Origin: Planctomycetaceae bacterium
GTDB taxonomy: Bacteria > Planctomycetota > Planctomycetia > Pirellulales > Pirellulaceae
Assembly (NCBI GenBank): GCA_003506095.1
Contig: DNWZ01000379.1
Coordinates: forward strand, 1 to 6,702
Length of the DNA stretch: 6,702 nucleotides
Reading direction: 5' to 3'
Within the stretch, counting starts at the first letter, position 1, and every line of letters begins with the position of its first letter. The notes beneath the pieces were generated by a model, which was given only the letters and a program-made list of their open reading frames with translations, had not been told where the DNA came from and did not search any database. The position numbers were made by a program, and so were the translations under genes. Shown here one piece after another: positions 1 through 5,542 of the stretch.

Positions 1-1
1 A

Positions 2-541
2 CACGACGTCAATGTGGTCTGGGATCTTGCTCCGCACGATCTGTCAATCATGGATTACCTGATCGGACGTCTCCCGAAAAGCTTGTCCGCTTTTGGCACA
101 TGTCACACGGATAGTTCCAGCGGGATCGAGGACGTCGCCTATTTGAACTTGGACTTCGGAGACGGATTGCTGGCGTCGTTCCATGTCAACTGGCTAAGCC
201 CCGTGAAAATTCGCAGCTTCCTTGTTGGCGGGAGTAAAAAGGGGTTGGTCTACAATGACCTGTCTCCGGACGAAAAGATCAAAGTCTATGATCGAGGCAT
301 TACGGTATCTGAAGATGCAGAAGCTCGTCGTGGGGTGATGATCGGCTACCGCACAGGAGATGTGTGGTCGCCTCGGATCGATAGCCAGGAGCCACTACAG
401 GCGATGGTCCGCCATTTCGCCGAGTGCATTCGCGACGGGAAAACGCCCTTGACCGACGGAGAGGCAGGGCTGAGAGTCGTAAGGATTCTCGAAGCCGCGC
501 AGCGCAGCATTAAGGCTCAGGGCGGCAGGATTACGTTGTAG
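2..541 (+). CDS. Gfo/Idh/MocA family sugar-nucleotide oxidoreductase, C-terminal part (5' end outside window)
   Basis: The reading frame is open from the window edge and ends at TAG 539-541, giving about 179 C-terminal residues of a protein that is usually 330-390 residues long. The NAD(P)-binding Rossmann half is missing. The visible part begins inside the conserved block around NVVWDLAPHDLSIMDYL, whose aspartate and histidine match the active-site helix of Gfo/Idh/MocA dehydrogenases. The C-terminal alpha/beta domain follows, with strands such as VAYLNLDFGDGLLASFHVNW. The end (HFAECIRDGKTPLTDGEAGLRVVRILEAAQRS) is the standard family ending. A GTG at 14 is only an internal codon. Beside a WbpD-like acyltransferase, the likely role is a WbpB/WlbA-type oxidation of C3 of a UDP-sugar, giving the keto group needed for later amination. 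The family is certain; the substrate is inferred. The stop codon abuts a heptamer repeat tract. Confidence 0.9.
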   Translation, partial: HDVNVVWDLAPHDLSIMDYLIGRLPKSLSAFGTCHTDSSSGIEDVAYLNLDFGDGLLASFHVNWLSPVKIRSFLVGGSKKGLVYNDLSPDEKIKVYDRGITVSEDAEARRGVMIGYRTGDVWSPRIDSQEPLQAMVRHFAECIRDGKTPLTDGEAGLRVVRILEAAQRSIKAQGGRITL

Positions 542-582
542 TTGTCAGTCGTCAGTTGTAAGCAAGTAGTCGCGAGGAAGCG
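541..582 (+). repeat. Degenerate heptamer tract 1 (GTYGTCA type, forward)
   Basis: Counting in sevens from 541 gives GTTGTCA, GTCGTCA, GTTGTAA, GCAAGTA, GTCGCGA and GGAAGCG. Similarity to the GTYGTCA unit fades with distance. The first base is the last base of the stop codon of the preceding dehydrogenase gene. Units of the same type recur at 5443 and 6619. The 9-mer GTAAGCAAG at 558-566 recurs, inverted, at 6657-6665 in the same heptamer phase. Apart from this tract, the gap 542-655 shows only a weak TTGACA (596-601) without a matching -10 box, and an eight-codon ATG frame (628-654) preceded by AGGTG. Confidence 0.65.
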
Positions 583-655
583 GTGGTCGTTGTTGTTGAC
601 AATCGCCTTCTGGTTCAGGTGACACAGATGCATTTCTTTAAAATTACTGATTGAG

Positions 656-1141
656 GTGGCCACTTTGAACAACCACAACACTGCAACGCCGCGACGAATT
701 TCCGTGTCGATACGAGACGTGCAATTCGGTGAGGGTGTTACGGTGATTGAGCCGTCCAACCTTTACGAATGTCACATCGGCGACCATGCGTTCATTGGAC
801 CTTTTGTCGAAGTACAGCGGGGCGTAGTCATTGGAAAGCGTACTCGTATCCAGTCTCACACATTCGTTTGTGAGCTTGTGACAATTGGTGATGACTGCTT
901 CATTGGGCATGGTGTGATGTTTATCAATGATCTATTCTCTTCTGGATGTCCGGCAACAGATCCATCCGCTTGGAAGCCAACCCGACTGGGTCATCGTGTT
1001 TCCGTTGGCTCAAACGCTACCATTCTTCCCGTTAGCATTTGTGACAATGTCGTGATCGGAGCAGGAGCATTGGTAACAAAAGACATTGAAATCCCCGGTA
1101 TTTATGTTGGAAATCCCGCTAACTTACTTCGTGGATTCTGA
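656..1141 (+). CDS. Left-handed beta-helix sugar-nucleotide N-acyltransferase (WlbB/WbpD/QdtC-like)
   Basis: This is a 161-residue hexapeptide-repeat protein, close to the usual 150-195 residues of the WxcM-N-like acetyltransferases. Repeats of the [LIV]-G-X4 type run from about residue 25 to 155 (CHIGDHAFIGPFVEV, VVIGKRTRIQSHTFV, LVTIGDDCFIGHGVMF, RLGHRVSVGSNATILP, NVVIGAGALVTKDI). They build a triangular prism that normally trimerises and binds acetyl-CoA. The block GHGVMFINDLFSSG (85-97) is diagnostic of enzymes that acylate the amino group of UDP- or dTDP-3-amino sugars; the Asn in FIND lies at the substrate amine in solved relatives. The end, YVGNPANLLRGF, is the usual final coil. The start is uncertain. 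GTG 656 is given, but GAGGTGG at 653-659 is well spaced for TTG 665, which would give 158 residues. No ATG is in frame. With the upstream dehydrogenase it fits a 2,3-diacetamido-sugar pathway; the exact substrate is not readable. Confidence 0.88.
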   Translation: MATLNNHNTATPRRISVSIRDVQFGEGVTVIEPSNLYECHIGDHAFIGPFVEVQRGVVIGKRTRIQSHTFVCELVTIGDDCFIGHGVMFINDLFSSGCPATDPSAWKPTRLGHRVSVGSNATILPVSICDNVVIGAGALVTKDIEIPGIYVGNPANLLRGF

Positions 1142-1166
1142 CAGGGTATCATCGTCTTCAGGTTAA

Positions 1167-1436
1167 TGCCGAACCAGTTCTGGGCTTTACCTGGCGGGGA
1201 CACCTCCGGCGATTGCCGCTCGCGAAAGTTTTCAGTTTGGTGATTCGACAAAAGAATTGCGCGACAATGAGCGACTTAAAATCATAGTCGGAATTGATAG
1301 GTACTTCAAAACCCCATATGTTTTCCTCGCCGTTTTGAAAAACTACTACAGCGAAGCTTTGGAAACACCGGTGCGAGTACAGGTTGCTGAGAGGGGCAAG
1401 TTCTGGGCCACACTCATCGTCGAGATAATCGAATAG
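1167..1436 (+). pseudogene. Anonymous open frame without a good start, possible gene remnant
   Basis: The gap 1142-1510 has no recognisable gene. One + frame is open for about 90 codons, from just after TAA 1164-1166 to TAG 1434-1436. Its later part reads like protein (LKIIVGIDRYFKTPYVFLAV, then a segment ending GKFWATLIVEIIE). Second codon positions look poorer in G+C than first and third ones, as in true coding DNA. There is no ATG or GTG in a sensible place; TTG 1257 would give 59 residues but lacks a ribosome binding site. An ATG at 1166 in a neighbouring frame (MPNQFWALPGGDTSGD) preceded by AGG might be the original start, joined by a frameshift. I recognise no family. It could equally be a chance frame. 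Confidence 0.25.
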
Positions 1437-1482
1437 CATGTCATGCGTTCAATTGAGCAACCGCCACAGAGTTGATTGGTTG

Positions 1483-1492
1483 ATTCCGGAAT
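1483..1492. repeat. 10-bp perfect palindrome upstream of the fucosyltransferase gene
   Basis: ATTCCGGAAT reads the same on both strands and lies 10 bases before the A9 run. It is short enough to arise by chance. It could be half of an operator, but nothing else supports that. Confidence 0.25.
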
Positions 1493-1501
1493 GACGCACA
1501 T

Positions 1502-1510
1502 AAAAAAAAA
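1502..1510 (+). repeat. Homopolymeric A9 tract at the 5' end of the GT10 gene
   Basis: Nine A residues in a row directly precede TTG 1511 and lie 12 bases before ATG 1523. An ATG at 1491 reads through the tract into a stop after ten codons. With one extra A the same ATG would join the fucosyltransferase frame, giving an N-terminus MTHIKKKLPKLMNIS. Such tracts slip during replication and can switch genes on and off. Confidence 0.6.
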
Positions 1511-1522
1511 TTGCCGAAATTG

Positions 1523-2578
1523 ATGAACATTTCCTGCAACATTTGCCGGCCCACCCTTCGCGGCATCGGCGACACTCCCCCGGAGAAGTCGTGGTTTCCG
1601 CTGTGGATGCTTTCACGTCGCATGAACTTCCGGTGGGACGAATATCCCGATTTCCTGTTCTATGGAGATGCAGGGGCCGGCGAGCATCTGCTTTACCCGT
1701 CTCGCACGATTCGCATTTTCCTCACGGGCGAAAACATCCCGCCCAATTGGAATGAAGCGGATTATGCGCTGACGCATGAACGCATCTGGAATGAGCGGCA
1801 CTGGCGAGTACCTTTATGGCGTCACTGGTACGACGAAGGGCATACACAGGTGATGCGTGATTTTGAAGTGATCCGCAATCGCGTCGATCGCTTTTGCAAT
1901 TTTATCTACAGCAACGACCGTGCGAAGGAGCGAATTGAGTTCTTTCATTTGCTCAGTCGATACAAGGACGTGGATGCAGGCGGCAAGGTGTTGAATAATA
2001 TTGGCGGTCGCGTAGATGACAAGCGTGCGTATCTATCACGATGCAAGTTCACAATTGCCTTCGAAAACGAAAGCCATCCTGGCTACGCCACAGAAAAAAT
2101 TATCGAGCCCTTACTAATGGGCAGCATTCCCATTTATTGGGGCGATCCACACATTGACGAGGACTTCAACCCGGACTGTTTTATTAACGTACACCGATTC
2201 AAATCGTATGCCGACGTCATCGCGGAAGTGCAGCGAATTGATCAGGATGAAGAACTCTGGAAGAAGTATGTCATGGCACCCATTTTTCGCGACGGAAGAC
2301 TTCCTGAACGCTTAACGGACGGCGCTGTGGCAGACTTTATGAAAATGGTCTTCAGGAATGGAACTCCAGGGAACCTGTGGGCGAAGCGTTGCGTTCAGAG
2401 GTTGACTGCCCAGGCTAAAAGACGGGTTCATTCGGAGGCAATAGAAAGACTTTTCTCGATCGCGCGCGGAATTGTACGTGCACCCGCGAGACGCATTAAA
2501 CACCTGTTAAAGTCGGACGCCTTGTCGCGATCCACGGAAGATCATTCGCAGCAACTGTCGGAAGAGGTGCCAGAATGA
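1523..2578 (+). CDS. GT10 family alpha-1,3-fucosyltransferase
   Basis: The 351-residue product matches bacterial GT10 enzymes such as Helicobacter FucT, which move fucose from GDP-fucose to GlcNAc or Glc in Lewis-type glycans. Visible in order: N-terminal strand (NISCNICRP); YPDFLFYGDAG; IFLTGENIPPNWNEADYAL (66-84), with the Glu of TGEN (about residue 70) as probable catalytic base; CNFIYSND with Arg137 in KERIEFF; YKDVDAGGKVLNNIG; and the hallmark FENESHPGYATEKIIEP, where Glu191-Lys192 bind the donor. PIYWGDPHIDEDFNPDCFINVHRF follows. The core ends near residue 265. The last roughly 65 residues are Arg/Lys-rich and helical, like the basic C-terminal region that ties Helicobacter FucT to the membrane. 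ATG 1523 is chosen because it opens the first strand; TTG 1511 (355 residues) is possible. Neither has a clear ribosome binding site. The gene overlaps the next one by ATGA. The acceptor is unknown. Confidence 0.92.
   Translation: MNISCNICRPTLRGIGDTPPEKSWFPLWMLSRRMNFRWDEYPDFLFYGDAGAGEHLLYPSRTIRIFLTGENIPPNWNEADYALTHERIWNERHWRVPLWRHWYDEGHTQVMRDFEVIRNRVDRFCNFIYSNDRAKERIEFFHLLSRYKDVDAGGKVLNNIGGRVDDKRAYLSRCKFTIAFENESHPGYATEKIIEPLLMGSIPIYWGDPHIDEDFNPDCFINVHRFKSYADVIAEVQRIDQDEELWKKYVMAPIFRDGRLPERLTDGAVADFMKMVFRNGTPGNLWAKRCVQRLTAQAKRRVHSEAIERLFSIARGIVRAPARRIKHLLKSDALSRSTEDHSQQLSEEVPE
2560..2567 (+). promoter_or_regulatory. Ribosome binding site for the first FkbM gene
   Basis: GGAAGAGG lies inside the end of the fucosyltransferase gene, seven bases before ATG 2575. 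It fixes that start and, with the ATGA overlap, points to translational coupling. Confidence 0.6.
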
Positions 2579-3477
2579 GTGGAGTCTATTTGATAATCGC
2601 TGCGATTCTGACCGTGTGGCTAGCCTCAGTTTCGTGGTGGACATTCATTAAGTCGAGACATCTTTTCGCTCGCCAGTCGAAGCTTGGAAAGGACTACGAA
2701 CAGCTCAAAGGTCGTGAGTTCAACCTACTGCGGATCGAGGTCGAAAAGCATAAGCGACTGATCGATCTCCTGCAGGCGAATAAAGGCGATCGCGGTGCAT
2801 TGAAGTACCAGTTTACCGCTCAATTCTCTGAAGACCTGGTGCTCTATGAGTTCTTTCATGATCAGCCTCCGGGGTTTTTCGTCGAAGCTGGCGCTTACGA
2901 TGGGATCACCTTCAGTAATACGTACCTGCTGGAAGCGTTGGGTTGGAAGGGATTGCTGGTAGAACCGCATCCGGGACTCGCACAGTCGTGTCGGATCCAA
3001 CGGCCCGACTGCGAAGTCCTGCAAAAGGCATTAGGGCCAAAAGATGCTCGCGGGACAATCGAATTCACGTGTGCTGACGGCGCAACTGGTGGGTCACCGC
3101 TTTCTTTCACGGAAGCATCCCAGGAACATATAGATCGATGTGTCAACGAAGGTTATTCGTTTCGAAGAATTCAGGTTGAAGTTGAGTCGCTTGACTCGAT
3201 TTTGGAGACACGTACCCAAAGAGTTGATTTTCTTAGTCTGGACATTGAGGGATACGAACTCGAGGCACTCAACGGCTTCGACCTTCCAAGGTTTTTACCG
3301 TCAGTGTTGCTGATCGAGTTGTGTTTTGACAACCGAGATGAAGCTTTGAAAAAATACGTCGGTAGCTTCGGCTATCTTGCCGTGGGGGATGTTGGCTGCA
3401 ATCGGTTCTTTTGCCGCCAAGAAGACGAGTTTCGACTAAAAGGTGCAATTCACGTCCTTTCAGATGAGCGTAACTGA
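2575..3477 (+). CDS. Membrane-anchored FkbM family SAM-dependent methyltransferase
   Basis: The 300-residue product has a hydrophobic helix at about 3-23 (VYLIIAAILTVWLASVSWW) followed by basic residues, so it is probably an N-terminal anchor with the catalytic part in the cytoplasm. A charged, coiled-coil-like stretch spans about 34-70. The FkbM domain starts near residue 85. SAM-binding motif I is FFVEAGAYDG (101-110); GLLVEPHP (127-133) carries the Glu expected to hold the ribose; VDFLSLDIEGYELEAL (217-231) is the FkbM signature; SVLLIELC (243-250) is the next strand. FkbM enzymes O-methylate hydroxyl groups, often on sugars. The place between a fucosyltransferase and glycosyltransferases suggests a sugar or nascent glycan at the membrane as substrate (inference). 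The ATG overlaps the previous stop by four bases, and the TGA overlaps the next ATG by one. Confidence 0.9.
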   Translation: MSGVYLIIAAILTVWLASVSWWTFIKSRHLFARQSKLGKDYEQLKGREFNLLRIEVEKHKRLIDLLQANKGDRGALKYQFTAQFSEDLVLYEFFHDQPPGFFVEAGAYDGITFSNTYLLEALGWKGLLVEPHPGLAQSCRIQRPDCEVLQKALGPKDARGTIEFTCADGATGGSPLSFTEASQEHIDRCVNEGYSFRRIQVEVESLDSILETRTQRVDFLSLDIEGYELEALNGFDLPRFLPSVLLIELCFDNRDEALKKYVGSFGYLAVGDVGCNRFFCRQEDEFRLKGAIHVLSDERN

Positions 3478-4241
3478 TGCTGAAAAGAATTACAAGACGT
3501 CTCGCCGAATTGATGGGTTATCGGATTTCAAGAATTCCCGAGAAATCGCCTCCTGCCGAAATCGAACAGATGGGTTGGGGTGTCGATCCTGTTGCTGATA
3601 TTGCCACTTTGGTGAGCGACATTGAGTCGCCTTTAGTCTTTGATGTAGGTGCTTTTCACGGAGAAGTCGCGCTCGCTTTACGAAAAAAGATGCCTGCTTC
3701 AAGAGTATTCGCGTTTGAGCCATTCCCGTCATCGTTTAAACAGTTAAAGTCAAACACATCCCATGACCCAGCAATACATGTATACGAGGTAGGGTTCGCC
3801 GATAGCGCTGGTCATCGCAAGTTTTCTTCTAATGAACACGCGCCAGCAAATTCACTTTTAGAAACGGACCAACGTGGTCACGAAACTTGGGGTCAAAGTG
3901 TCTTGAATACTACGGAGCAGGTCGAGGTCACGATTGACACGATTGACAGGTTTGTCGATTCAAACGACGTTGAGTGTATTGATGTGTTGAAGCTGGACTG
4001 TCAAGGTGCGGAGCCATTAGTGATTAGCGGGGCGTCGAAGGCGTTAATGGACCGCAAGGTGCGAGTAATTTATGCAGAAATAATTCTGCAGCCAACCTAT
4101 GTAGGGCAGCAGTCATTCCACGAAAGCCTCTTGATGTACAATGCTGCCGGCTTCGAACTATTCAACATCTACAACCTATCTCTTACGCCCGATGGAGTCT
4201 TGCGGCAAATTGATGCCATTTTTGTTCGACGAGAGGAGTAG
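3477..4241 (+). CDS. FkbM family SAM-dependent methyltransferase (soluble)
   Basis: The 254-residue product is a second FkbM methyltransferase of normal length without a membrane segment; the N-terminal 20 residues are basic and amphipathic. Motif I is LVFDVGAFHGEVAL (53-66). FAFEPFPSSF (79-87) contains the acidic residue for the SAM ribose. IDVLKLDCQGAEPLVISGA (168-186) is the FkbM signature, and VIYAEI (197-202) the following strand. It differs strongly from its neighbour in sequence, so the two are old paralogues or separate acquisitions rather than a recent duplication. The start ATG shares one base with the previous TGA (TGATG), a coupling arrangement. The probable role is O-methylation of another hydroxyl or another residue of the same glycan; the substrate cannot be read from the sequence. 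The last codons overlap a strong ribosome binding site at 4231-4238. Confidence 0.9.
   Translation: MLKRITRRLAELMGYRISRIPEKSPPAEIEQMGWGVDPVADIATLVSDIESPLVFDVGAFHGEVALALRKKMPASRVFAFEPFPSSFKQLKSNTSHDPAIHVYEVGFADSAGHRKFSSNEHAPANSLLETDQRGHETWGQSVLNTTEQVEVTIDTIDRFVDSNDVECIDVLKLDCQGAEPLVISGASKALMDRKVRVIYAEIILQPTYVGQQSFHESLLMYNAAGFELFNIYNLSLTPDGVLRQIDAIFVRREE
4231..4238 (+). promoter_or_regulatory. Strong ribosome binding site GAGAGGAG
   Basis: This is the best Shine-Dalgarno match in the window and lies in the last codons of the second FkbM gene. It is well placed (5 bases) for TTG 4244 but too far (64 bases) to serve ATG 4303 of the GT4 gene directly. No in-frame GT4 start lies within reach of it. 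Confidence 0.5.
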
Positions 4242-4243
4242 TT

Positions 4244-4306
4244 TTGCGACGGTTTTGGAAGAGGGTACACGACTACATTTGTTTGCTGAATCGTACTCGC
4301 CGATGA
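4244..4306 (+). CDS. Possible 20-codon leader frame coupled to the GT4 gene
   Basis: TTG 4244 lies 5 bases after GAGAGGAG and opens a frame of 20 codons rich in Arg (beginning LRRFWKRVHDY). It ends at TGA 4304-4306, which overlaps ATG 4303 of the GT4 gene as ATGA. The same ATGA arrangement joins the GT10 and first FkbM genes. The simplest reading is that ribosomes load at the strong site, translate this short frame and reinitiate on the glycosyltransferase. It may be only a coupling device. It could instead be the decayed or misread N-terminus of a neighbour. No homologue is recognised. Confidence 0.35.
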   Translation: MRRFWKRVHDYICLLNRTRR

Positions 4307-5460
4307 CGCTGTGTATTCTTCAAGGAAGTGACGACTTCTGGAGTTCTTCTTTTGTGCGTGCGCATAGTGAGTTCCTCCAAGGTAAGAAAGTGGTTCTGCA
4401 GGGCTATTACCCGGATCTGAAACACAATGGACGCTCAATCCGATACTTCTATGAAACTCAATCGTTGCGAAAGAAGCTTTGGAAACTGTCCCCACATTTG
4501 CTGTATTATCGATACGTGACGGCTTGGGAGGAAACGTTCGACGGACGACATGATGCAATTGAAGGATTCATGCGACAGCACAAGGTGGATGTCATCCTGG
4601 CGGAGTTCGGTATCCACGGCTGCACGATGACTCCCCATGCAAAGAAGTTAGGGATTCCGTTGGTCGTGCATTTTCATGGGCATGATGCTCATCGCGATCC
4701 TTTGCTGGTCGATTTTCTCGATCGATACCGCGAAATGTTTGACTATGCGTCGAGTGTGATCAGCGTTTCACGCTTCATGTCTGATAAATTGATTCGGATG
4801 GGATGCCCGGCTGAAAAGATTGTCTTCAACCCATATGGGCCAAGGGACTCGTTCTTCGATAATCAGTCCACGTACGATGACGTTGTGTTGGCGATTGGCC
4901 GATTCACTGACATCAAGGCCCCCCATTTGACGATCCTGGCGTTTCAGAAAGTGTTGCAGCAATTTCCTCAAGCCACGCTGGTGATGGGAGGGCACGGTGA
5001 ACTGCTTGAGGCCTGTCAAACACTTGCGCTTGCCTTAGGGATCGATAGTCAGATTAAGTTTCTCGGACCTCTTCGCCATGAACAAGTAATGCCCCTGTTC
5101 AGCAAAGCATGCTGCTTTGTTCAGCATTCCGTGCAGCCAACGTATGGCGACGCAGAAGGCACCCCAGTCGCGATTTTGGAAGCCGGTGCTGCTGGCTTGC
5201 CAGTTGTGTCCACTCGACACGCGGGAATTCGTGATGCGGTCATCGACGGCGAAACAGGTTTCCTGGTTGAAGAACGAGACATCGACAGCATGGCGGAGGC
5301 CATGATTCGACTGTTGTCCGACAAAAGCCTCTGCCGAAACATGGGTGAAAGAGCCCGAGAACATATTCGCTCAAACTACAATATTGATCGGCATTTAAGT
5401 TGTATTGATGGGCTGATAGAAGAGGCCAGGAAAAAGTCGTCCGTAGGCAGTCGTCAGTAG
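4303..5460 (+). CDS. GT4 family glycosyltransferase (GT-B fold)
   Basis: The 385-residue product is a standard-length GT4 retaining glycosyltransferase. The N-terminal domain begins with a strand (TLCILQGS), which supports ATG 4303; the frame is open further upstream, but an earlier start (4141) would overlap the FkbM gene by 100 bases. VDVILAEFG (95-103), PLVVHFHGHDAH (119-130) and SVISVSRFMSDKL (151-163) are typical N-domain elements. The donor-binding domain holds LAIGRFTDIKAP (196-207), LVMGGHGE (226-233), IKFLGPL (251-257) and the EX7E motif E285-E293 in DAEGTPVAILEAGAAGLPVV. GETGFLV (316-322) is the usual late loop. It transfers a nucleotide-activated sugar to a lipid-linked or growing glycan at the cytoplasmic membrane face; which sugar is unknown. 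The last seven residues (SSVGSRQ) and the stop are largely written by a heptamer repeat tract starting at 5443. Confidence 0.92.
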   Translation: MTLCILQGSDDFWSSSFVRAHSEFLQGKKVVLQGYYPDLKHNGRSIRYFYETQSLRKKLWKLSPHLLYYRYVTAWEETFDGRHDAIEGFMRQHKVDVILAEFGIHGCTMTPHAKKLGIPLVVHFHGHDAHRDPLLVDFLDRYREMFDYASSVISVSRFMSDKLIRMGCPAEKIVFNPYGPRDSFFDNQSTYDDVVLAIGRFTDIKAPHLTILAFQKVLQQFPQATLVMGGHGELLEACQTLALALGIDSQIKFLGPLRHEQVMPLFSKACCFVQHSVQPTYGDAEGTPVAILEAGAAGLPVVSTRHAGIRDAVIDGETGFLVEERDIDSMAEAMIRLLSDKSLCRNMGERAREHIRSNYNIDRHLSCIDGLIEEARKKSSVGSRQ

Positions 5461-5470
5461 GCAGCAAGAC
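5443..5470 (+). repeat. Heptamer tract 2, forward arm
   Basis: Units GTAGGCA, GTCGTCA, GTAGGCA and GCAAGAC begin inside the last codons of the GT4 gene. The tract supplies the residues GSRQ and the TAG stop. CAGTAGGCAG (5455-5464) can pair at nine of ten positions with CTGCCAACTG (5513-5522). Confidence 0.65.
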
Positions 5471-5499
5471 ACAAACATGCGCCAACTCTGCACTATTGC

Positions 5500-5534
5500 G
5501 GTTAACTGAATGCTGCCAACTGGAAACTGAAGAC
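5500..5534 (-). repeat. Heptamer tract 2, reverse arm
   Basis: Read on the - strand, the units are GTCTTCA, GTTTCCA, GTTGGCA, GCATTCA and GTTAACC, in perfect 7-base phase. It faces the forward arm across a spacer of about 30 bases. Together they form an imperfect inverted repeat in the intergenic gap that could fold as a hairpin with a long loop. There is no T-run behind it, so a classical intrinsic terminator is unlikely. The arm ends eight bases before ATG 5543 and so covers the region where a ribosome binding site would lie. Confidence 0.6.
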
Positions 5535-5542
5535 TATTGCTT

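Noticed and set aside
541..600. CRISPR-like or tandem-repeat array
   Set aside because: The units are 7 bases with no spacers of uniform length; this is a degenerate short tandem repeat, not a CRISPR array.
596..624. sigma-70 type promoter from TTGACA at 596
   Set aside because: At 16-19 bases downstream the sequence has no -10 like box (GTGACA or similar), so only half a promoter is present.
628..654. Eight-codon frame ATG to TGA before the acyltransferase, with AGGTG upstream
   Set aside because: Too short to support as a gene; the match to a ribosome binding site is modest and the frame does not overlap a start codon as the 4244 leader does.
1158..1439. 93-residue ATG frame on the - strand in the gap before the fucosyltransferase
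   Set aside because: No ribosome binding site, no recognisable motif, opposite to every gene in the cluster, and it lies antisense to the + frame that has a more coding-like base pattern.
4169..4558. 129-residue frame on the - strand
   Set aside because: It lies opposite the end of the FkbM gene and the start of the GT4 gene, both well supported; no family features.
5035..5364. 109-residue frame on the - strand
   Set aside because: It is fully antisense to the conserved EX7E domain of the GT4 gene and has no motif of its own.
5455..5534. Rho-independent terminator after the GT4 gene
   Set aside because: The pairing arms are imperfect, the loop is long and no T-run follows; transcription may well continue into the next glycosyltransferase.
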